A stretch of DNA of 64,000 bases from Omphalotus guepiniiformis (lineage: Eukaryota > Basidiomycota > Agaricomycetes > Agaricales > Omphalotaceae), in NCBI GenBank assembly GCA_028554645.1, contig JAQOOI010000076.1, positions 1-64,000 on the forward strand. Direction: 5' to 3'. A model generated the notes under the pieces. The model was not told the origin of the DNA, did not search any database, and saw only the letters and a program-made list of their open reading frames with translations. Every line of letters begins with the position of its first letter. The first letter of the stretch is position 1. Of this stretch, positions 31,921 to 41,190 are shown piece by piece. The position numbers and the translations under genes are program-made.

Positions 31921-32655
31921 TCGGTACAAGCAAAGCCCATTGATTGTAATACTCCTGCAAGCTTCTCATCCCAATGTCTGGGCGACTTTAACCCATACAA
32001 GGACTTGTTTAGCCTGCAGACAAATCTAGGACCACACTCCTTGAACCCTTATGGCTGTGTCATGAAGATCTCTGTATCAATGTCACTATTGATGAATGCA
32101 TGAAAGATATCCACAGAGCGCAAATGCAAGTCCTCAATTGCAGCCAGAGCAAGAATAGTGCAGATGGTAGTCTGTCTCATGGTAGATGAGAATGTCCTTG
32201 GCTGAATTCTTTGGCAACAAGAGCATTGAACCTCTCAATGGATCCATCAGCCTTGTGCTTTATCTTGAATACCCATTTAGATCCAATTGCTCTCTTATCT
32301 GGAGTTCCACAACATCCCAAGTGCCATTGGTGAGGTGTGCATTCATCTCCTCCATCATGGCCTCCTGCCATTGTCTGGCATTAGGTCCTTCCATAGCCTG
32401 CTTGAATGTCAATGGCTCTGGACCATTGTCAGTCATCATGTGGGCTTCCTCCATGTTATCATCCTTCTAGCATTGCAACAATCCTTTCTTCTATGACTCA
32501 GTTTGCTCTTTCAGCAACACCATTCTGTTGAGGCCTGTTTCTGACAGTGTATTGACACTCCAATCCACAGTTGTCCAGAGATGCAATAAACTCCCTTGAT
32601 ATATACTCTCCACATTGTATCACATCTAAAAACTTTGATTTTCTCAGCTTTGGTG
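31921..32655 (-). pseudogene. Degenerate copia RT-integrase fragment
   Basis: Minus-strand reading matches the RT region of Copia-A (for example MEEAHMMTDNGPEPLTFKQA near 32454 and AIGSKWVFKIKHKADGSIER near 32290), then jumps from 32461 to the integrase C-terminal region. Several internal deletions and frame changes are visible. Confidence 0.8.
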
Positions 32656-33528
32656 TCATATCTGGAACCGGTCTGGAAAATCAAAAATTATGTTATAATG
32701 CATATGTAGAGCAGTTATATAAGCTGATTTAATGTAACTGTCTTGAGCACTTTCTGATTATGTAATTTTTGTGAGTTGCTGGTGCTCGGTTCAAATCTCC
32801 TGCATTTCCACTTCCTTTTTTGCAACAGGCTAGGTAGGTAAAAATACTGTCTCTGGGATACTAACATGTACACTCTTTTGGAGGAATGACACCGTCACAA
32901 GGGTGAAGGCTGTTGACAGTAATGCCTTTTCCAACTCTTCAGATGTCTTGTTGGAGGAACTGAACAAGATTTTGGGAAAGGATAATACTGGAACCATTCA
33001 TGATGCCCGTCTCTGGTTCCAGCAGTATCAGAGTCAAAGTTCCAACTCCAATGCTAGTCATGCAGAAAGGTGCAAATTAGTTAAGTTCTTTCTCATAGCT
33101 ATCCTCAGATTGGTTTACTTGGTGTCAATCATTGAGATTATACCATTACTGAAGCGGTAAGACAAGGAGTGAGTTCAGTTATGCTACCCTGTGGCACTGT
33201 GCTTTGATGGACTTGCTATGATCCTGTTTTATCTACATTTGTCTGGTTTAAACATATGTATGAATTACCAGATCTTGCATCTGATTTGTCTCCATGAGGT
33301 ACTTCTACTTTTAGCTGGTTCTAGCACCAAGCTATGGGCAGTATTATGTCCCAATGATTGCTAGTGCAGCTAGGATCAGGGGTACTATCTGCTACTATTA
33401 GTGTCAGTGAACAAAATGACTCAGATGGAACAGACATGATGGTGGTGGACCAGGAGGCACTCAATGAGAGTCTCATCTGTTCCCAACTCAAGTGAACAGC
33501 AGAGTACACTCTGTCCCTGTGGGTAACT
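32656..33528. other. Unassigned sequence
   Basis: No recognisable gene. An 85-residue plus-strand frame at 32903-33160 (NAFSNSSDVLLEELNKILGK) might be a gene remnant but has no known motif. GGTTCAAATC near 32789 resembles a Pol III B box without a convincing tRNA around it. Confidence 0.3.
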
Positions 33529-33607
33529 GTTAGAATCTAAAGCAATCTACCAGTGATACACTGATCAGACACAATGAATAGAGTTCAATTACAGTTCACT
33601 GAGATCA
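33529..33607 (-). repeat. Copia LTR fragment (79 bp)
   Basis: Begins TGTTAGAATCTAAAGC and follows the copia LTR up to CACTGAGATCA, then stops. Confidence 0.75.
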
Positions 33608-33745
33608 AAGAGAATACTGCTGGAAATGCTTCAGCAATACTTAGGAATAAACACTGGAAATGCTTCAGATGTCTTAGAGAATATCTGGGAATGCTTCAGA
33701 TATTATAGGTACAGTCACTGGTAGTGCTTCAGCAACACTTAGAGA
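33608..33745. repeat. Short spaced repeats of the type TGGAAATGCTTCAG
   Basis: Four degenerate copies of CTGGAAATGCTTCAG about 25-40 bp apart. The same word returns at about 38565-38695 in a different copia-flanked region. Confidence 0.55.
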
Positions 33746-34549
33746 GTAAAGAGTGCTTGAACTCACAAGACAGATTTACAAGATGGGGGTTAACAAGAAA
33801 AATAACTAGACTACTGTACACTAAGTTTCTGGGGCTTTATATACTACAAACCATGAAGCTGAACATGAATATGGTGGTGGAAGAAGTTGTTACTTGGCTT
33901 AACTACATGTCAGGCAATCTCTAGAAGAACTCAAAGTTGTGGGTCACTCCATTAATAGTGGATTGATAGGCCAGAAATCTGGGTGAGAAAACTATGGCAT
34001 CTTGTGCTGACACACAAGGATCTTTGAGTGATTTCTGCGCACAATCTAGTCTTGACTAACGAGGAAGCTCTCTTGATTTCATGCTCTTGAAAACTTGGGC
34101 CACAAGCACACTTACTGGTACAAGCCATCCTCATACTCTCCTTCATGTGTCTCCTCCGTATAGATGAGGTACTAAATCTCTGAACTGACAATCTTGACCT
34201 GTATGCAGAGGACGGTTTACATATTACTGTGGTACCCCGCAACATCCTTCTCCGCAGTATTGGCCCAAGAGTTGGATAAGATTTCTCCTGCGGACACCTT
34301 ATGCCACGTTGCGCGTTTTCAGTACGCAGCTGATCGAGTGGTTGCTGTTGATTTGTCGCTACTATTGTACTTCCTCATAGGGAGAATAAACCTAACAGTG
34401 GTAAGCACAATGTTTGGCCTGTAAGACAAAAATTGACTTTGGGCTAGATATTAAACTGTTTGATCTCTATGTACAAGAGCTGTGCAAGCCATAGCATTTT
34501 GGTTCAAAGCATTTGGTTTAGAGAGTGGATAACGTCTTCAGGCTAACAC
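33746..34549. other. Unassigned sequence
   Basis: Short frames only, without recognisable motifs. No feature supported. Confidence 0.3.
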
Positions 34550-35628
34550 CAGTGTCAACACATCAAGGACCAATCTTATCTTCTGATGGAATTAGTCCAG
34601 CTTCTTTTTTAGAATTATTTCGAATGTCCCTTCAATCCAGAAGGGAGCCTGTGGTGTATGAGGCATGGAGGCCAATATTACTCCTCTGTGCACAGATGGT
34701 CTCTTCAAACAATTTGCAAATGGGAAGGGTGGACTCTAGATAACCAGAACCTTACCATCGTCAAATATCCAAGAAGATTTTCTCAATCCTGATAAAGAGC
34801 TAGGAGTTTACTTTTACTGTGACATGTCATTAAATGACATGTGCCCAACTCCACAGCAATGTGAGCAAGGTCCAATTACTGCTTATATAGTAGATCCCAC
34901 AATGCTAGAACAAGGGGGAAGCATGATAATGATTAGTCAATCTAAATACAACAGTGTCCATGATTCCGTGGCAAAGGCCGTGTTGCATGACTGGGGGGCT
35001 ATGAGAGTTTCAAGTACCTCGGAAGAAGCTGGCTGCACCAAGGCAAGTCAACTTTGCAGATGCAGCAAAAGCAGTAGCTAGCGGGAATCACGGTGTTATC
35101 TACGTATTTGACAGACATAGCAGTGACCTTCATCAAACCCTTCAGACAAACACCAAGAACTGGATCCAGACACTTATAAGTGCAACATCATTGACTACTT
35201 CCTGTGACTTGACAGTTTGTCTGTCCATAGTAGCTGGAGAGGTGGCTTCTGAGGGGCATCTGAGTGCGATCTTCATCTTCAAGCAGGTCAGAGTAGGGAA
35301 GCTGACCCCTGGAAGCATTGGCACTGCGATAGACTTGCTCAAACAAGTGGCACAAGCACTTATCATCCTAGCGGCATTGATTGCTGTGTATCAAAATTTT
35401 GCAGTGAGACACCATATTTTAGCTGTACTATCCTCAAATCTCCAATTGCTGGAGAATCTGAGTCTTGAATTCAATATTACATGGTCTCCACCTCTTTCCA
35501 TCCCTTCCAACCACTTAACTCCCAATGACATTGGTACATACAAGGATGACATCTTCTCTGTGGCATTCACTGGGGTCTCAAAATTAGCACTGTCCCTCTT
35601 GAAGAACAGGTGTAAGGTTTATATGTGA
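34550..35628 (+). pseudogene. Broken WD40-repeat protein with C-terminal membrane helix
   Basis: Around 35010-35280 one frame reads KLAAPRQVNFADAAKAVASG, then NHGVIYVFDRHSSDLHQTLQ, then WIQTLISATS, the pattern of a WD40 blade. After a stretch that looks like retained intron or a frame change, 35300-35400 gives IDLLKQVAQALIILAALIAV YQNF, a hydrophobic helix at the end. Agaricomycete WD40 proteins with such a C-terminal helix are known to me as a family type, but no name is given. Upstream 34550-35000 is probably the same gene in broken frames. It is the only likely host-gene remnant in the window. Confidence 0.5.
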
Positions 35629-35825
35629 CTTTCATACATGGAAGGAGAAAAAAAGAAAGAATGGGCAACAAAATCAAATGCCACAGTTTAAAAATCTTGT
35701 GCCTGCGAAAAAGTGAAGAGTGAAGAAACAAAATGATTTGTATATATAGCAGCGACAGCTGGGAGTCTGAAAAACAGAAAATGTTTTGTGAGTGGGCAAG
35801 ATAAAACATGACAGGCTTACCAGAG
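35629..35825. other. Unassigned spacer
   Basis: No gene seen. It joins the WD40 remnant to a copia LTR fragment. Confidence 0.3.
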
Positions 35826-36047
35826 GTCATTCTGGAGTGTTTAGCACACGCACAAGAATGTGGACACTCATTTTCATGCCTCATGCACAACAGAACTAAA
35901 CAATATGTAAATCCTTACATGTCTGGAGAAATCTAAGACACTTGGAAAGCAATTCTTGTGCATTAAGCTACTATTACCATGCTTTAGTGATCTTAGTGAA
36001 CTGTAATTGAACTCTATTCATGATAGTACATTGTCTCAGATTCAAAC
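35826..36047 (+). repeat. Copia LTR fragment
   Basis: From GGTCATTCTGGAGTGTTTAG to the LTR end (CAGATTCAAACA), diverged from the intact copies by about one base in ten. Plus orientation. Confidence 0.75.
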
Positions 36048-36576
36048 ACCATTTCCTAGTAGTCATGCCATGGACACATCAAAATTTCTCAGAAGATGCA
36101 CACAAAGTTTGCCAATAGATATGCTCCTGTTGTTTCATGCCTGCTCACTTTAGCAGAATATTTGGATCCTTCTGATAAGCAGAAGATGAAGTTTGTGCAA
36201 CAGACTCTGCTTTCTAGACTTGTCTTGGAAAACTGTCATTTGGGAGATCACATCACTGATCCACCAACTTCTCCTCTTAACATCACTTCACTATTACCTT
36301 CTCCAGTCCACATTCCTCCACCTGTTCCCTCTGACCTACACTTTTGTCAGACCAAAATTCTCTGTCGCATCCAGGAATTTGAACCTATTCTCTTTGCTAC
36401 CAAGATTGGACTTGAACCCATTTGTAACAAGTTGAATGAGGAGGATCACAATGAGAGCTTGGGACTCACTGTCAAGGTGTCCCTGGAGATTAAAGACAGT
36501 TTGCTGTGTAGAGAAATTGTATCTGGACCTTGAGGTGATTCAGTGAAGACAAATGCAAGGGGTTTTAAAGCATATT
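36048..36576 (+). other. Unassigned sequence with a 145-residue frame
   Basis: The frame at 36096-36533 (MHTKFANRYAPVVSCLLTL) is Pro/Leu-rich and matches nothing I know. It ends just before a copia tail, so it may be a truncated host exon or a chance frame. Confidence 0.3.
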
Positions 36577-37150
36577 GGTGGAGAAGTTGAGGGAGATGAT
36601 GGGATTGCACATAATACAGAACCCCTAGGTTGAAGAAGTGCATCATCAGGGGGCTGTGAAGAAGGTGAGGAAAGTGAAGAGGTTGAGGGATATGTGATGA
36701 CACACTTCATCAATAGAGCACCTCAATTACACAAGTGTTCTATCAGGGGGCTGTATTGAATGAAGTGCTAGAACACTTGTAGATACTATACAAATACTGT
36801 ACATATCATTAGAAAGTCCTTCAAGTACATATAATACTATATACTATACTAATGACTTTAATACCTATTGTAGATAGTTATACCATGTATGTAGGGTCAT
36901 TCTGGAGTGTTTAGAGCACGCACAAAGATGTGGACCCTCATTTTCACGCCTCATGCGCGGCCTGACACAACAGGACCAAGCAATATGTAAATCCTTACAA
37001 GTCTGGAGAAATCTAAGACACTTGGAAAGCAATTCTTGTGCATTAAGCTACTATTAGAAGACTTTAGTGATCTCAGTGAACTGTAATTGAACTCTATTCA
37101 TTGTGTCTGATCAGTGTATCACTGGTAGTGCATTCTCTTAGATTCTAACA
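36577..37150 (+). mobile_element. 5'-truncated copia: 3' internal tail plus LTR
   Basis: 36577-36751 matches the last codons (EKLREMMGLHIIQNP) and the PPT of the copia family. 36752-37150 is its LTR, with a small TA-rich duplication. The rest of the element is missing. Confidence 0.85.
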
Positions 37151-37425
37151 TCAACGTGATAGTAAAGCATAATGACTTGACTTCTGTGACTATCTATCTA
37201 AAAAAGTAGTATCCAACGTCAATCTTATTTTACTTTGGGGGAGATGTTGCAACTAAAAGTGCTCTAGGCTTGAAATCATGCAGATTCAGAAATATTTTGG
37301 TTGTTTAAACATTGGAAACTGTTTGCAAGGAATGATGAGAATGAGCTCCATGTAAACAAGGCCAAATCAATGGCAGCAACTTGCTTACGGTCAAGTGACC
37401 ACATAACAAAGTAGGGGAAATATGT
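37151..37425 (+). other. Gypsy-type PPT/LTR start and unassigned flank
   Basis: TTTGGGGGAGATGTTGC near 37227-37243 repeats the PPT-to-LTR junction of Gypsy-1 (TTTGGGGGAGATGTTGC), but the LTR body after it differs. This is probably the 3' junction of another gypsy family. No gene. Confidence 0.45.
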
Positions 37426-37499
37426 TGGCATGAGCTGGGATTGAACCAGCGACTTCCAGCACACATAACTGGTGCTCTAACCAACTGAGCTACCATGCC
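37426..37499 (-). repeat. tRNA-like sequence (possible SINE head or tRNA pseudogene)
   Basis: A 74 nt cloverleaf can be drawn: acceptor GGCATGG with TCATGCC plus A, D arm GCTC/GAGC, anticodon stem CCAGT/GCTGG and a perfect T arm GCTGG-TTCAATC-CCAGC. The anticodon loop TATGTGT has A instead of U at position 33, unlike working tRNAs; the anticodon would read TGT (Thr). A second, shortened copy at 31736-31831 shares extra sequence beyond the tRNA, which favours a dispersed tRNA-derived repeat over a true gene. Confidence 0.6.
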
Positions 37500-37918
37500 G
37501 TTAGCAGAGTATGGAGGTTAGTCCATCTTGTTATGAGTGGTGTTAACACTCAATGGTGGAGTTAGCACCAGGTCTTCTATTGCTCATCCAACAAGGAAGA
37601 CTTTGAAAATTTGGACAAGATTGCTTGAGATGCTTGTCTTGGTTCCAATTTATCAGAATATCCTATTTCTTTATCACTTACCCGAGGAAAACTTTTAGAA
37701 TTGGACTGATTTTTATGTATCTGTTTGTTTTCTTTTTGTCATTTGATTAATATACTTGAATTCAATACTATCTACAAGATACAAATATCTAGAGCAGTTC
37801 TCCATAACAATCTACAAGATTTCATATCAACTCTATCATAATCAGGGAATTTCTAAAGTTGCTGAGAAAGTAATAGTTTCAATTCATTACTAGGTTCAAA
37901 TGAAAGGTGAGGTATTTC

Positions 37919-38308
37919 TGTTAGAATCTAAGACAATGCACTACCAGTGATACACTGATCAGACACAATGAATAGAGTTCAATTACAGTTCACTGAGATC
38001 ACTAAAGTCTTCTAATAGTAGCTTAATGCACAAGAATTGCTTTCCAAGTGTCTTAGATTTCTCCAGACATGTAAGGATTTACATATTGTTTGGTCCTGTT
38101 GTGTGAGGCTGTGCATGAGGCGTGAAAATGAGTGTCCACATTTTTGCATGCACTCTAAACACTTCAGAATGACCCTACATACATGGTATATCTATCTACA
38201 ATAGGTATTAAAGTCATTAGTATAGTATTATATGTACTTGAAGGACTTTCTAATGATATGTACAGTATTTGTATAGTATCTACAAGTGTTCTAGCACTTC
38301 ATTCAACA
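37919..38308 (-). repeat. Solo copia LTR with target-site duplication
   Basis: A complete 390 bp LTR flanked by ATTTC on both sides (37914-37918 and 38309-38313). This is the expected product of recombination between the two LTRs of a full element. Confidence 0.92.
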
Positions 38309-38313
38309 ATTTC

Positions 38314-38710
38314 AACATGAGCTAAAAAATAATTGAGAAGGTGTGATAGAAAAGGATTATCATCATGGTCAGTATCTGTTAGGGAATAGAAGGTAAGGGT
38401 TAGTTACTCTGATCCACAGTATGGGGGTTGGGGGCTAGGTTGTATTAATTGAGAATCTACTTAAAGAACACAAAGGAGAAACTGAAGTGATAATCTATAT
38501 CACAGGAAAGGATGATGTAAAGGGTGATGCATCAAATATCACTAGAAAATTAGGATTCATTTGGGAAAGCTTCAAGTGAGATTGGGATGTTTGATGATTA
38601 CTGGAAAAGCTTCAGTAACTAGGAAGGGTTTGAATACTTGGAAATGCTTCAACTAATCCGAGAGTGGTTAGAAAACTGGAAGTGCTTCAGTTTTTTAGGA
38701 AGAAAGTCTA
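38314..38710. other. Unassigned sequence with GCTTCAG repeats
   Basis: No gene. Contains at least four degenerate GGAAA(T/A)GCTTCA(G/A) words between about 38565 and 38695. Confidence 0.4.
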
Positions 38711-38833
38711 GAATAACTATCTACAATAGGTATTAAAGTCATTAGGATAGTATTATATATATACTTGAAGGACTTTCTAATGATATGTACAGTATTTGTA
38801 TAGTATCTACAAGTGTTCTAGCATTTCATTGAA
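38711..38833 (-). repeat. Copia LTR fragment
   Basis: Last part of the copia LTR (ATAACTATCTACAATAGG onward), ending GCATTTCATTGAACA. Confidence 0.75.
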
Positions 38834-38951
38834 CAGTTGACACCTTGTTATAGTGAACTGCCACTAGGCAGACTTCTCGATTGAAACACTGATCAGTATG
38901 TTTTTCATTCGGCATGCCTCGGCAATGCCCAATTTGGAGAAACCTGATTGA

Positions 38952-40503
38952 TGTAGTGACTATGAGATAAATGGAAGAGATACTCAAATTGAGCACAATC
39001 TAACTCAAATCAAAAATGATGGGATAAGGTGTGACTGGCATTGTCAGAGATTCCACACAGTTAGACACAACAAATGAACTCAAATCTGCAAAATACAGAT
39101 GTCTTTCTTTCAATCTGGATGAAAGATGGGCAGAGGATATCTCAAAACACAAGATTCAGACAGAAGGCAAGTGAGAGTTTTTCAAGGTTCAGGAGAGATT
39201 CAGGACAATCAATTTCAAAGTTAAACTTGATCCAATGGTCAGACAATGCAGGGAACAGTTTCAGATGCAGCACAGACAGTTTCAGCAGGCAGTTTCAGCA
39301 CAGACAGAACAGCAATTTCAGCAAAGATTCAGTATCTCTTTCAATTTATCTGCCACAAGGGACTTTATAGAAGTTTTCACAACTGGATCGGTAATTTTCC
39401 AGTTAGATAGTCAAAATGTAGGAACTTTGGGTATAGATTGGTATAAAAACAGAAATATATCACTTTGTCCGTGTTCTAGGTGTGTTTGGGCATACCCAGG
39501 GTATCTAAATAAAGGTCCAGAACCTGTAAATAGCAACCAGTATCATGACAGTTGTCTGATCCCCTATAAGTTTCTCCAAAATTGGCACATTCTCCTCTAC
39601 TAGGGCAGCATTAGGAGTTGTGTAGAAGCTCTAGAGCTTATCTAGACCATGCTTCATTGTTTCTACCAGCCACAGTAAGGTACAGTAACTGTTTATTTCA
39701 AGTCTTACCCCTGTACATTTCTTTTTGGTCAGATTTGTACTCAGGTTATATTTCTTGCTTAGGATAGCTCTCAGCTTCTCCTAGGACAGTATTCTATGCC
39801 ATAGTTCCGTCTAAGACCTCCTATTGGAGTGCCTTTATCTTTCATCAAGTTCAGAGGGTTACTAAATTTCAGAGAGATACTCAGATTCAGAGGGATACTC
39901 ATTTTCAGTATCTAACTCCTTTCATCATGAGTATTGAGTATCTATAACTTTTGAATCTATTATTACACAGATTGGCATTTCATCTTAGTGACATTATGTT
40001 CACATAGTACTCAATGTACAATATTTCTCTGGTAATACAATCTTCAAGATTGCCCATATCCTCAGCATTCAATCTTATAGTGCCAACCTAGTTAGCAAGA
40101 CCAGCTGGAACTTTTAATCAGTCCAAACTACTTAGATAGTTGTTTAATTGAAGTGAAATTCCATCAACCCCTTGGATTACAGTCAACAACACTTGGTAGA
40201 GTCTCTAGTTATTAGAGGGTGGGTCTGACCACCTCAATCTGGTATGGAACATTGGTATTTCAACACATCTGGAGAGGCATAACTAGTATCTCTTTGTATA
40301 ATCCATTGGTCACCGTTGCTTAGCCCCAGATTCAGTACTGTAGCAATCTCTACACTTAGGCATGGTGGATACAAGTATGTTTCATGTCTTAACTAGCAGT
40401 CTGGGGTGACTCTAGTCCTTTATGTTCAATTTCCAATGTTTGAACATGCAATATTTACTTCAATCTGATAGATTTCAGTACTGAAAGGCTTTTTGACACA
40501 ACA
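38952..40503 (-). repeat. Gypsy-2 LTR
   Basis: Plus-strand ends are TGTAGTGAC...CACAACA. It matches 59221-61063 in reverse but lacks an internal block of about 290 bp. Its right end abuts RT sequence rather than a PPT or PBS, so it does not sit as a normal terminal LTR. Confidence 0.8.
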
Positions 40504-40850
40504 ACGGTACATCTCCAGTTAAGATTGTTAAAGGTCTAGCTTTCTTAGCATAATCCTTTATGAACATTCTCATCTGACCAGCAGTGCCTAAAAATGACCA
40601 GATATCTTTATTTTCAGACCATTTTGATGCATCACAAGTCAGAACAACCTCAGCTAGCTGTTCAACTGGTTTTTTTCCTTCACTGACATGATGTTCAACA
40701 ACATCACCTTCAGCTACACAGATAAAAGCTTTGGTATCAGCAAAAGTACTACCAGCATGTTTTATTCTCTGTACAATTCTGTTCATATCCTGTAGATGCT
40801 CTCACACAAACCTTCTGATTCCAGAATTCTCCATCTGGAGTTTCATAACA
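40504..40850 (-). pseudogene. Gypsy-2 RT/connection fragment, inverted
   Basis: Reads ENSGIRRFV, stop, EHLQDMNRIVQRIKHAGSTF and continues to KKARPLTILTGDVP, homologous to the same part of Gypsy-1. The stop at 40802-40804 is TGA in place of tryptophan. It then runs into the LTR at 40503. Confidence 0.8.
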
Positions 40851-41190
40851 AAGATGAGAATGTTCATAAAGGATTATGCTAAGAAAGCTAGACCTTTAAC
40901 AATCTTAACTGGAGATGTACCGTTGTTGTGTCAAAAAGCCTTTCAGTACTGAAATCTATCAGATTGAAGTAAATATTGCATGTTCAAACATTGGAAATTG
41001 AACATAAAGGACTAGAGTCACCCCAGACTGCTAGTTAAGACATGAAACATACTTGTATCCACCATGCCTAAGTGTAGAGATTGCTACAGTACTGAATCTG
41101 GGGCTAAGCAACTGTGACCAATGGGTTATACAAAGAGATACTAGTTATGCCTCTCCAGATGTGTTGAAATACCAATGTTCCATACCAGAT
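40851..41190 (+). repeat. RT fragment joined to partial Gypsy-2 LTR, inside pol
   Basis: 40852-40925 encodes MRMFIKDYAKKARPLTILTG, then a truncated LTR (from TGTTGTGTC near 40927) interrupts and ends at 41190, after which pol resumes with AELEAVEMIKDG. This is the right arm of the palindrome. Confidence 0.8.

Noticed and set aside
36096..36533. A new 145-residue host gene
   Set aside because: No motif, no introns and debris on both sides. It could be chance, so it is listed only as unassigned sequence.
37305..37496. Small protein starting MVAQLVRAPVMCAGS
   Set aside because: This is the well-known spurious translation of a tRNA-like sequence, here the one at 37426-37499.
37426..37499. A functional tRNA-Thr gene
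   Set aside because: Position 33 is A instead of the invariant U, and a second copy shares non-tRNA flanks, so a repeat or pseudogene is more likely.
39074..39603. Gln-rich proteins encoded in the Gypsy-2 LTR (also 51312-51539 and 60614-60934)
   Set aside because: They come from CAG-rich simple sequence in the LTR, lie in different frames in the different copies, and have no conserved start.
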